Source of the DNA: Lachnospiraceae bacterium UBA7109
GTDB lineage: Bacteria; Bacillota; Clostridia; Lachnospirales; Lachnospiraceae
Assembly (NCBI GenBank): GCA_002492335.1
Contig: DKYD01000095.1
Location: 15,291 to 23,774 of the forward strand
DNA length: 8,484 nt
Direction: 5' to 3'
Under the pieces are notes generated by a model that was not told the DNA's origin, did no database searches, and saw nothing but the letters and a program-made list of their open reading frames with translations. Position numbers and translations under genes: made by a program. The stretch's first letter is position 1. Every line of letters begins with the position of its first letter. Shown in pieces: positions 1-7,172 of the stretch.

Positions 1-362
1 TTATAATTACACATAGATATATCTGCTTTTTTCTCTGCCAAAAGCGTATATAAATACAAAATAAAGTCTTTCTCAATATAATCATCGCTGTCAACAAACG
101 TAATATATTCTCCCGATGCCTTTTCTATCCCAAAATTCCTCGCATCCGAAAGTCCGCCATTTTTTTTATGATATACTCTAATCCTGGAATCTTCTTTTGC
201 CAAACGTTCACAGATCTCAGGACACAAGTCCGGACTTCCATCATCAATTAATAAAATTTCCAGATTTTTGTACGTCTGTTCAACAACACTTTTCACGCAG
301 CATTCAATATATTTTTCAACTCTGTATACAGGAATCACAACCGTTATTAATGCATTTTCCAT
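1..362 (-). CDS. GT2 family glycosyltransferase, N-terminal part (cut by left window edge)
   Basis: Only the first 120 residues are in the window. They begin MENALITVVIPVYRVEKYIE and form the start of a GT-A fold: VVIPVY strand, the nucleotide-binding IDDGS (about residues 39-43), the NGG-LSDARN segment and the metal-binding DSDD in ITFVDSDDY. This is the standard architecture of family 2 inverting transferases that add a sugar from a nucleotide donor to a lipid-linked acceptor on the cytoplasmic face. Donor and acceptor cannot be told. The start at 362 is chosen because GGTGA (368-372) sits 5 nt upstream; an in-frame ATG at 374 would add four residues but has no Shine-Dalgarno. It begins 5 nt after the stop of the preceding GT2, so translational coupling is likely. 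It is AT-rich like that neighbour and has an A8 tract (160-167) at the KKNGG codons. Confidence 0.9.
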   Translation of the reverse strand, partial: MENALITVVIPVYRVEKYIECCVKSVVEQTYKNLEILLIDDGSPDLCPEICERLAKEDSRIRVYHKKNGGLSDARNFGIEKASGEYITFVDSDDYIEKDFILYLYTLLAEKKADISMCNY

Positions 363-367
363 CTGTT

Positions 368-1399
368 TCACCATTTATAATATAATTTCGCAAATTTTTT
401 CAACAAATTTGTTCTGCACAAAAACACAAATATAACTGCACCGACACGTTGTGTCAATTGTAATTCAGGATTTTTAAATATCCCAAGATACGGATTTTTC
501 CAATAACCCGGGAAATATTTCTTTAAATTCGAAAGCACAAACTCGCAGAGATGATTTATCACTTCCTGGTTGCTTTTTCTTCCTTCCAGATCAAGATACA
601 TATGCTGCTTGTTTGCCTTAAAAATAAAATAGGTAAAAAAACTAAGTATCGTATACTCAAAAACTGCTTTATCATTTGTATCTTTCTGGTTTTCCACAAC
701 GTATCTGATTGCTTCTTCTATCTCCTTATAAGGGAGCTTATCTTCACTGATTTGTTTTGTCGTCGTACTCCCCGGATGAACAATCTGATTATATCCCACG
801 TATGGCAAAACTGTCAGATTATCCGCAAGACCGATCGTCACAAAATTAAAAGGATTGTCCTCATAAATTTTACCCTCTGCAAACCTCATGTTATGCTTTT
901 TCAGAAAATCTGTTTTATATAATTTCCCTGAAAAATTCAAACGGCGCAGAATACATTCCCCTTTTTTATTTTTTCTGTATTCAATACGCTCTAAGACATT
1001 TCCCTGCTCGTCTACTTTATTTTGTCCACTAATGACCATATCACTGTCATTTTTTTTCGCAGAATGATACAGAATCTCCAAATAATCACTATTGTAATAG
1101 TCATCACTATCCAGAAAGGTTACATACTTCCCGCTGATATAATGAAAAGCTAAATTTCTGGCGCTTGACTGGCCCCCGTTTTCCTTTGTAAATACTTTAA
1201 ACTTCTCCGGATATTTATCTGCATATTCATTTAAAATCTTCAGACTGTCATCCGTACTTCCATCATTAACCAGAACAGCTTCAAAATCCTGGAAGCTTTG
1301 CTGTATTAAACTATCCAGACATTTCTTCAAATATTGCTGTGCATTATATACCGGAATAATTACTGATATACCCACCTGGTTTTTCCATACTGATTCCAT
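368..1399 (-). CDS. GT2 family glycosyltransferase, 343 aa
   Basis: This is a cytosolic glycosyltransferase predicted to add one sugar to a growing surface-polysaccharide repeat unit. The GT-A domain fills about residues 9-210: SVIIPVYN (12-19), VNDGS (44-48), ENGGQSSARN (73-82), DSDD (97-100, metal/nucleotide-diphosphate site), a GKLYKT segment (158-163) and YEDN (179-182), where the acidic pair is the usual place of the catalytic base. The C-terminal 80 residues are helical and basic, with FPGYWKNPY and a hydrophobic stretch near 318-328 that may touch the membrane. The start at 1399 is preferred over an upstream ATG at 1507 because AAGGA (1405-1409) lies 5 nt before it and the longer version would add a 36-residue basic tail absent from the family. 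It starts 28 nt after the DPM1-like gene. It is AT-rich compared with that gene. The sugar specificity is not readable. Confidence 0.92.
   Translation of the reverse strand: MESVWKNQVGISVIIPVYNAQQYLKKCLDSLIQQSFQDFEAVLVNDGSTDDSLKILNEYADKYPEKFKVFTKENGGQSSARNLAFHYISGKYVTFLDSDDYYNSDYLEILYHSAKKNDSDMVISGQNKVDEQGNVLERIEYRKNKKGECILRRLNFSGKLYKTDFLKKHNMRFAEGKIYEDNPFNFVTIGLADNLTVLPYVGYNQIVHPGSTTTKQISEDKLPYKEIEEAIRYVVENQKDTNDKAVFEYTILSFFTYFIFKANKQHMYLDLEGRKSNQEVINHLCEFVLSNLKKYFPGYWKNPYLGIFKNPELQLTQRVGAVIFVFLCRTNLLKKFAKLYYKW
429..457 (-). promoter_or_regulatory. Candidate internal promoter inside the 343-aa GT2 gene
   Basis: On the minus strand a perfect TTGACA (452-457) is followed, after exactly 17 nt, by TATATT (429-434, 5 of 6 match). 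A transcript would start near 422 and reach the ATG at 362 after about 60 nt. It lies in coding sequence (residues QLTQRVGAVIF), so it may be chance in an AT-rich gene. The spacer and -35 hold a small inverted repeat, GACAC-GTT-GTGTC (443-455). No experimental support. Confidence 0.4.
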
Positions 1400-1416
1400 A
1401 TTTATCCTTCTCAATC

Positions 1417-1454
1417 TTCTTTTTTTCTCACTTAACAATATTTCTTTTTTTCTC
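1417..1454 (-). repeat. 13-nt direct repeat with A7 tracts at the junction of two glycosyltransferase genes
   Basis: GAGAAAAAAAGAA occurs twice on the minus strand (1442-1454 and 1417-1429), once in the last codons of the DPM1-like gene and once spanning its stop codon. Each copy has seven A residues. The repeats are only 25 nt apart in register and may be simple purine-rich drift, but they make the 3' end of the gene prone to slippage or repeat deletion. Confidence 0.7.
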
Positions 1455-2417
1455 CGCCTCTTTCTTCTCTTCATGTCCCGGGCCGTAATCCATCCGCCGA
1501 AGTTCAAACTGTATCTCCTCCAACAATTTTCTGTTGGCTGATATCACATCCGCCAGAAGCCCGATCACCCCACAGAGTACGGCAATAATAATCAACATAC
1601 TGGCAAGAATCAGCGACTGGATGTGTCCCGTTCCGTTTCCGCTGAAGTAGTAGACAAGAAACCGGATCCCGACTGCAACTCCCACAACCCCAAAAATTCC
1701 GGCAATCCATGTAAATACATACAAAGGCTTATACATCATAAGCGCCCGCCCGATCGTCAGCATGGATTTCTTCACATATCCGAACATACTGCTGAACAGC
1801 CTGGATGGACGAAGCTCCGCATTCGTCCGGATCGGCACGGAAGTGACCGCCATCTTCTGACGTCCTGCCTGCACGATCGTCTCTAAAGTATACGTATATT
1901 CATTCATTACATTCAGACGCATCGCCGTATGTCTGCTATATGCACGAAAACCGCTGGGGGCGTCCGGTATGTCTGTCCTGGATGCTTTTCTTACAACCCA
2001 GCTTCCAAAATGCTGCAGCTTCTTCTTAAGCGGTGAAAAATGTTCCGTCTGGTCGATCGGTCTTTCCCCGATTACCATTCCGGCTTCCCCGCGGAGGATC
2101 GGCTGCACCAGCTTCTCGATATCCGCCCCGCAATACTGGTTATCCGCATCTGTATTTACGATAATGTCAGCGCCGTTCCTTAAACATGCATCAAGACCGG
2201 CCATGAATCCACGCGCCAGTCCCTTGTTATTACGGAAGCTGACAATATAGTTTACCCCCCACTTTCTGGCTACTTCTACTGTATTGTCCTTACTTCCGTC
2301 ATTAATAATCAAATATTCTATCTCATCAATACCCTCTATATGCTTTGGAAGATCATTCAGAGCAACCTCTAAAGTCTCCGCCTCATTGTAGCAGGGAATC
2401 TGAATAATTAACTTCAT
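1428..2417 (-). CDS. DPM1/GtrB-like polyprenyl-phosphate glycosyltransferase, 329 aa
   Basis: The protein resembles dolichol-phosphate mannose synthase-like GT2 enzymes, which move a sugar from a nucleotide donor onto a polyprenyl monophosphate at the inner leaflet. Seen motifs: IQIPCYNEAETL (5-16), IINDGSKDNT (37-46), NKGLARG (64-70), NTDADNQY (88-95, the DxD metal site), DAPSGFRAYSR (152-162) and YTYTLE (174-179). Two membrane helices follow (about 232-257 and 268-290), then a charged cytosolic tail rich in Lys and Glu. The two-helix tail matches GtrB-like members and separates it from the soluble GT2s around it. AAAGG (2427-2431) stands 9 nt before the ATG; the gap from ugd is 26 nt. No GtrA-like small flippase is seen in the window. 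The last codons run through A7 tracts that could slip (see findings). The class is quite sure; the sugar and the lipid acceptor are inferred. Confidence 0.87.
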   Translation of the reverse strand: MKLIIQIPCYNEAETLEVALNDLPKHIEGIDEIEYLIINDGSKDNTVEVARKWGVNYIVSFRNNKGLARGFMAGLDACLRNGADIIVNTDADNQYCGADIEKLVQPILRGEAGMVIGERPIDQTEHFSPLKKKLQHFGSWVVRKASRTDIPDAPSGFRAYSRHTAMRLNVMNEYTYTLETIVQAGRQKMAVTSVPIRTNAELRPSRLFSSMFGYVKKSMLTIGRALMMYKPLYVFTWIAGIFGVVGVAVGIRFLVYYFSGNGTGHIQSLILASMLIIIAVLCGVIGLLADVISANRKLLEEIQFELRRMDYGPGHEEKKEAEKKRNIVK

Positions 2418-2443
2418 CTTCTGATACCTTTCATTTTTAGTTT

Positions 2444-3763
2444 TTAATCGAAAGACTGCCTGTCGTTTACCGTTCTTCTTCCCACAGAACAGTAAGTAAT
2501 CTCCGTCCCTTCAAACGCACTGAGAGGATAACAGTTTCTTCCATCCAGGACAAGCGCTTTTTTCATTAACTTCTGATATTTTGTAATATCATAATTTTTC
2601 ACTTCATCCCACTCTGTGAAAATAAAACAGATATCTGCATCTTCAATTGCTTCGTCGATCGTATCACAATACCGGATATTCTTATTCTGAATTCTCTTCC
2701 TGAAGTTCTCTGTTCCAATCGGATCCCACATTCTTACATATGCGCCGTCTTCCAGGAGAATCGGGACATTCACAAGAGACGGAGCCTCCCGCAGGTCATC
2801 CGTTCCGGGCTTGAAGGTGCAGCCCAGGACAGCCACATTTAAAAACAGAAAATCCTCATAATATTTCTTTGCGGTCTTTAAAAGCTTGAATTTCTGATTG
2901 TCATTTACTTCTATTGCCGCTTTTACAGTACGAATTTCTTTATCATTAAAACTTGCAAGCCAGCTAAGCGCTTTTGTATCTTTTGGGAAACAGGAACCGC
3001 CATAGCCGATTCCGGCATTCAGGAAACGGTTTCCGATACGTTCATCATATCCCATTCCAAGTGTGACCTCATCTACATCTGCACCAACAATCTCGCACAA
3101 GTTTGCAATTTCATTTACATAACTGATCTTCAATGCCAGAAAATCGTTCGAAGCATATTTTACCATCTCCGCACTTCTTCTTCCAAGACTGAGCTTTGGA
3201 GATTCGAATTTCTCATAGACTTTCATCAGTACTTCTTCGGCATACGCATCATTCGTTCCGATTACAATCCTGGACGCATGAAGCGTATCCTTCACTGCTG
3301 TTCCCTGTGCCAGGAATTCCGGATTTGACGCCACATATATATGAACCGGCTGCGCTTGCTTATCATGTATATACTGTTCGATTCTGTCATTTGTTCCAAT
3401 GGGCACCGTAGATTTAATTACAACAACACAATCCCTTTCTACAGTTTCTGCGATTTGCTTTGCCACCTGAAATACATAAGAAAGGTTCGCAGATCCGTCT
3501 GACTTCTCCGGCGTCCCGACGCCAATAAAAATAACCTCCGCATTTTTATATGCCGACGCATAATCTGTTGTAAAAGTAAGACGTTCCATGTTTTCTTTCA
3601 TGAGTCCGGAAAGCCCCGGTTCATAAATCGGTGATTCCCCGCACTGCATCATCTTTACTTTCTTCTCATCTATATCTACACACGTTACGCAATGTCCTTT
3701 ACTGGCGAGACAAACTCCGGTTACCAGTCCCACATATCCTGTTCCTGCGACCGCTATATTCAC
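2444..3763 (-). CDS. ugd: UDP-glucose 6-dehydrogenase, 439 aa
   Basis: This enzyme oxidises UDP-glucose to UDP-glucuronate with two NAD+, supplying an acidic sugar donor. Seen: Rossmann motif GTGYVGL (7-13), YEPGL (47-51), STVPIGT (118-124), NPEFL (147-151), MVKYASND (200-207), GGSCFPKD (255-262) and FKPGTDDLREAP (317-328). By alignment to the known family, the catalytic set is present: T119, E149, K202, N206, nucleophile C258 and D262. The length is normal for UGD. The start is GTG at 3763, supported by GAAGGG (3773-3778) 9 nt upstream and by the Rossmann fold beginning at once (VNIAVAGTGYVG). An ATG at 3853 in the same frame would add 30 unrelated residues, lacks a Shine-Dalgarno and lies upstream of the predicted promoter -10. 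A mannose or UDP-GlcNAc homologue is possible in principle, but the motifs fit UGD best. It has its own promoter and heads the left half of the locus. Confidence 0.95.
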   Translation of the reverse strand: MNIAVAGTGYVGLVTGVCLASKGHCVTCVDIDEKKVKMMQCGESPIYEPGLSGLMKENMERLTFTTDYASAYKNAEVIFIGVGTPEKSDGSANLSYVFQVAKQIAETVERDCVVVIKSTVPIGTNDRIEQYIHDKQAQPVHIYVASNPEFLAQGTAVKDTLHASRIVIGTNDAYAEEVLMKVYEKFESPKLSLGRRSAEMVKYASNDFLALKISYVNEIANLCEIVGADVDEVTLGMGYDERIGNRFLNAGIGYGGSCFPKDTKALSWLASFNDKEIRTVKAAIEVNDNQKFKLLKTAKKYYEDFLFLNVAVLGCTFKPGTDDLREAPSLVNVPILLEDGAYVRMWDPIGTENFRKRIQNKNIRYCDTIDEAIEDADICFIFTEWDEVKNYDITKYQKLMKKALVLDGRNCYPLSAFEGTEITYCSVGRRTVNDRQSFD

Positions 3764-3772
3764 AGTTTTATT

Positions 3773-3778
3773 CCCTTC
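3773..3778 (-). promoter_or_regulatory. Ribosome binding site deciding the GTG start of ugd
   Basis: GAAGGG on the minus strand lies 9 nt before GTG at 3763. No comparable site precedes the upstream in-frame ATG at 3853. Confidence 0.7.
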
Positions 3779-3814
3779 TTCCTTCGTACTGATTTTTTCA
3801 TCACATACTATCAC

Positions 3815-3843
3815 ATTATACAATAATTCTACATGCTTTTCTA
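3815..3843 (-). promoter_or_regulatory. Sigma-A-type promoter upstream of ugd
   Basis: On the minus strand a perfect TATAAT (-10, 3815-3820) follows a TAGAAA box (-35, 3838-3843, 4 of 6 match to TTGACA) by exactly 17 nt. It sits in the only gap longer than 30 nt in the window (3764-3878), between the GT-C gene and ugd. Transcription would start near 3808 and leave a leader of about 45 nt before the GTG. I see no convincing terminator in the same gap, so read-through from the upstream genes probably adds to it. The match is by eye; the weak -35 means an activator could be involved. Confidence 0.6.
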
Positions 3844-3878
3844 TAAAAACCATATAAAAAGCTAAAAACTGTACACCA

Positions 3879-5714
3879 TTACGATGTTTTCTGCCATTTC
3901 GCGACTTTTTTTGTCAATTTTTCGCCTGTCGCATAAACATACTCATATTCGGACAGCTTCTGCAGCTGATATCCTTCATCCAAAAGGTATTCATACTTCT
4001 GCGGGTGATAGCAGATATAAACAGTCGGCCCGTCTTTCCCGCCAGGCTGTCCTGTCTGCACAGGTATATCCAGCAGTGCAAACTGGTAGATATATGCGGT
4101 CACCTGCCCTGTCTGCGGGACATATTCATTTTCCACATAAACCTTTTCTAACTCTGTATCCGTTTTCCTCAGATATTCCAGCAATTCCCGGCCTCCTTCT
4201 GTATACTGTGCGTTCAGCCTCGAACGGTCTCCCTCATGGTTCCACGCATTATAACCATACTGGTATACCAGAAATACACATAACAATACAAGCAGACGAT
4301 GATATTTTTTCCTTTTACAGCAGTAATATCCAAGAAGCAGCATAACTATAACAGCCAGAGTCCCCGGCAGATAGGAACGCAGCCCTACGTCTTCACGAAA
4401 GCCTCTTGTAAAGGAAAACGGTGCATAGCTCCATACACATCCGCTAAAGTAAACGACGAGCGGCAGGATACACAATACCCAGTATCCCTGCAGCATTCCT
4501 GCGACTGTCAGTACTTTTCCCTTTATCCGGTCAAGCATTTCCGGCCTGTGGAAAAAGTAAGCAATTCCCATCATCAGAAGCGGCTCTGCATACGCGGCAT
4601 AATACCGGAAATACGTAAGCGCACGGAAGCCGTCCGGATCCCCGCCGTCAGCAGCAGCCACAACGTCGGAAAGCCAGGTGACAGACTGACCTCCAACTGT
4701 AACAGCAATTGACAGCACACAGAATATTCCGGCTGCAATATAAGGACTGTAAACCTCCCTCTTCTCTTCCACAATCTCTTTCTCACGCCGAAACGCCTTC
4801 CAGAAGATAGCCAGAAGAGCAATCACTATCCCTGCGGCAAAGCCTCCGGTATTTATAAGCGCCTCATTAAGCTGCCCTGCGATAATATTAAACCAGGATG
4901 TCCAGGAATGAGGATCCAGGAAAATTTCAAACGTTTCAAGCGGTGCTCCCGCACTCGTATTCGATACCTGTGCCCCGGCGCCATATCCCAGCATCCCAAC
5001 GACCCGTTCCAGTCCGCCGCGAAATGCAGCAAACCCGACAGCTCCAAGCACCGCACACACCGGCAGGGATACCACGCTTTTTCTATATACCCATGCATAA
5101 AATGCGATCATGCCTGCCAGCGCAATCCAGAGCGCCGCTGCCCTGGAATGTACAGACAATGCATAAGTTAACAGGATTACTAACAAAAAAGTATATCCCG
5201 GTTTTCTCCTTTTATTTCCTATATTTTTATTTATTTTCAGAATTGTCCATACGATCAGCCATACGACCAGTACATAAATAAACTCCGGATAAGTATATAC
5301 TGCACGCACAGAAACCAGGTAAGAACAGGCAACTCCTGACAGGCAGAGCACTTTTTTATTTTTCACATCAAAATATTCTTTCATCAGGTGGCATACAATA
5401 CATGACGTCAGGCTCTGCGCAAGCGCCATAACAAGAACCAGGCACTTGTACAGCAGCACAGAATCACGAATCAGATACAAAAACGGCAGAAGCAGAACAG
5501 AATATCCATAACCATAATACCGGTAAGAATCCATAACCCCTCCCCAGTCATAGCCGATAAGCTTTGCCGCCGGCCACATAGAGAAGAGCTCATCTCCCGT
5601 GATCGACATCGTCTGAATCCCGACAAGAAAAATAAGCCTTGGTAAAAATGACGCCAGAAAGGCAATCCACATATATCGTCTCTCAAAAAAATTACTTTTC
5701 TTAGATTTTTCCAT
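3879..5714 (-). CDS. Polytopic membrane protein, probable GT-C (family 39/ArnT-like) glycosyltransferase, 611 aa
   Basis: This is an integral membrane protein with about 13-14 predicted helices (roughly 13-33, 69-84, 87-107, 122-140, 143-160, 173-189, 191-209, 213-231, 288-305, 325-343, 371-387, 400-424, 448-465, 470-487) and a soluble C-terminal domain from about 490 to the end. The first loop holds an acidic pair in ITGDELFSMW (D41, E42), followed by SYRYYGYGYSVLLLPF (63-78). That pattern, an outside-facing acidic loop and then a Tyr/Gly-rich entry to the next helix, is typical of GT-C enzymes that use polyprenyl-phosphate sugars on the outer face. A Wzy-like polymerase is the main alternative; the acidic loop and the C-terminal outside domain favour GT-C. 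The ATG at 5714 has AGGGG (5721-5725) 6 nt upstream and overlaps the end of the flippase gene by 14 nt, so the two are probably coupled. The family call is moderately sure; substrate unknown. Confidence 0.72.
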   Translation of the reverse strand: MEKSKKSNFFERRYMWIAFLASFLPRLIFLVGIQTMSITGDELFSMWPAAKLIGYDWGGVMDSYRYYGYGYSVLLLPFLYLIRDSVLLYKCLVLVMALAQSLTSCIVCHLMKEYFDVKNKKVLCLSGVACSYLVSVRAVYTYPEFIYVLVVWLIVWTILKINKNIGNKRRKPGYTFLLVILLTYALSVHSRAAALWIALAGMIAFYAWVYRKSVVSLPVCAVLGAVGFAAFRGGLERVVGMLGYGAGAQVSNTSAGAPLETFEIFLDPHSWTSWFNIIAGQLNEALINTGGFAAGIVIALLAIFWKAFRREKEIVEEKREVYSPYIAAGIFCVLSIAVTVGGQSVTWLSDVVAAADGGDPDGFRALTYFRYYAAYAEPLLMMGIAYFFHRPEMLDRIKGKVLTVAGMLQGYWVLCILPLVVYFSGCVWSYAPFSFTRGFREDVGLRSYLPGTLAVIVMLLLGYYCCKRKKYHRLLVLLCVFLVYQYGYNAWNHEGDRSRLNAQYTEGGRELLEYLRKTDTELEKVYVENEYVPQTGQVTAYIYQFALLDIPVQTGQPGGKDGPTVYICYHPQKYEYLLDEGYQLQKLSEYEYVYATGEKLTKKVAKWQKTS

Positions 5715-7170
5715 TCTTTTCCCCTTTACGCAAACCAGACAGCATCGTCTTCCCTAATCCTGTTACAAATGGTTCTCTCAGAACCAAAAGCAATATGCCA
5801 TATACGCCAAAAAATGCGGCTGCACTTATCAAAAGAACAACAAATGCTCCGGCACTGACCAGCAGTTTTACTGCAAGACCCGCTATAGCAGCTCCAACCG
5901 AAGCCGTCACGATTTTCCAGATACACACCTGACCCAGAATTCTCCGGACAATGTCTTTTAAATACACGCATTGTACTACAAGCACAATTCCTTCCGCCAC
6001 AAGTGTTGCAAATGCCGCGCCGGAAGAAGCCAACCCTGGAATCAGTATCAGATTCAGGACAAGATCCGCAGCCGCCCCATAAAGAATCGAATACAAAACC
6101 TTCTGTTCCTCATTCCGGGGCGTCAGCACCTGTATTCCGGTAATATTGGACAGCCCGATAAATAAAACAGCAGGCATAAGAAGCATCATCGGAACAACCG
6201 CGCCTCCAAAATCTGTTCCTGCTAAAAATAAAACAGATTCTTTTGCAAACATTACAAAATATATCACAAGAGGGAATCCCAGTATAACCACAAAATTGGC
6301 CGCCTTACCAATCATCTGATAAAACTCTTCTTTCCGCTCTTTCTTCACATAATAAGACAGACGCGGAAGCAGCACCGTACCCAGTGATGTGATAAATGTA
6401 ACAAGGATCGTCTTCACCTTGACTGCCGCATTGTAATATCCCACTTCGCGGTCACCCTTCATAAATCCCAGCATTACTATATCAAGATTTGTATATACAC
6501 TGATAGCTGCAGACATGGCAAAAAATATAAGAATCGGCCGGATGTGCTGACGGAACTCATAGGTTCCCTTCTTCTTAAACGACACGAACCTGCAGGCATA
6601 TATAAAGTTAAACACATAAGAAGCACACCCTGCAAACACTGTAATCGCACCATATATAATATAGTCCTCGGGCCTTTTCACAAAAAGGAACATCAGAACC
6701 ATCGACAGAGCCTTCACGACCAGATTGCAGACAGTAATATAAACATACTGCTCCAGCGCATTATACAGCCACGTAACCGCAAACATATTCAGAAGCATAC
6801 CAATGCCATTTATGATATGAAGTTCTTTCTCTGCGGCAAATTTCGGGATGAAAATGACAGACAACACAAAAACAGCACAGGTAAGAAGCATCGTTACAGA
6901 ATTAATAATCAGAAGCTCCTGTACTGTTTTTGACAACTTTTCCCTGTCATCCCGCACCTTTGCACAGGCACGGATCCCATAAGTCGGTATTCCAAGGGAA
7001 GCAAACATCGTAAAATAAGCAATTACGGAACCTGCAAAGGCAACCTTTCCATTTCCTACAGATAACAGCACCCTGGAAACATAAGGAAACGTAATCACCG
7101 GAAACAGTATCGATGACGCCGTCAATATAAAGTTCATCATAAAATTAAATTTTACCGAATGAATTTTCAT
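5701..7170 (-). CDS. wzx: Wzx-type polysaccharide flippase (MOP superfamily), 489 aa
   Basis: The protein is predicted to flip undecaprenyl-diphosphate-linked repeat units across the cytoplasmic membrane. It is hydrophobic throughout, with about 12-14 helices, and has hallmark segments of the RfbX/Wzx family: ITFPYVSRVL (26-35), GKVAFAGSVIAYF (41-53), SLGIPTYGIRACAKVRDD (58-75), ALEQYVYI (138-145) and LDIVMLGFMKGDREVGYYNAA (beginning at 229). The length is normal. The start at 7170 is favoured over an in-frame ATG at 7275 because AGGA (7178-7181) lies 7 nt upstream, MKIHSVKFNFMMNFIL fits the family N-terminus, and the longer form would be a 35-residue polar extension overlapping the GT2 before it. 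It begins 2 nt after that GT2 stops and overlaps the GT-C gene at its other end. O-antigen or teichuronic-type flippase roles cannot be separated from sequence alone. Confidence 0.93.
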   Translation of the reverse strand: MKIHSVKFNFMMNFILTASSILFPVITFPYVSRVLLSVGNGKVAFAGSVIAYFTMFASLGIPTYGIRACAKVRDDREKLSKTVQELLIINSVTMLLTCAVFVLSVIFIPKFAAEKELHIINGIGMLLNMFAVTWLYNALEQYVYITVCNLVVKALSMVLMFLFVKRPEDYIIYGAITVFAGCASYVFNFIYACRFVSFKKKGTYEFRQHIRPILIFFAMSAAISVYTNLDIVMLGFMKGDREVGYYNAAVKVKTILVTFITSLGTVLLPRLSYYVKKERKEEFYQMIGKAANFVVILGFPLVIYFVMFAKESVLFLAGTDFGGAVVPMMLLMPAVLFIGLSNITGIQVLTPRNEEQKVLYSILYGAAADLVLNLILIPGLASSGAAFATLVAEGIVLVVQCVYLKDIVRRILGQVCIWKIVTASVGAAIAGLAVKLLVSAGAFVVLLISAAAFFGVYGILLLVLREPFVTGLGKTMLSGLRKGEKNGKI

Positions 7171-7172
7171 AC

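Noticed and set aside
1400..1507. 36-residue basic N-terminal extension of the 343-aa GT2
   Set aside because: It is the out-of-frame reading of the DPM1-like gene's 3' end. A good Shine-Dalgarno precedes the ATG at 1399. It matters only for the possible slippage fusion.
2414..2434. Six-codon reading frame (MKGIRR) whose stop overlaps the ATG of the DPM1-like gene
   Set aside because: The ATGA overlap and two AGA codons look like a leader peptide, but it has no Shine-Dalgarno of its own and the AAAGG inside it is better read as the site for the ATG at 2417.
3844..3880. Possible terminator after the GT-C gene
   Set aside because: T-rich stretches are present on the minus strand, but I found no GC-containing stem before them, so read-through into ugd is more likely.
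3884..5281. Several plus-strand open frames of 87-153 codons opposite the GT-C gene
   Set aside because: Their translations are low-complexity, rich in His/Ser/Arg, with no recognisable domain, and they lie entirely opposite a well-formed membrane protein gene.
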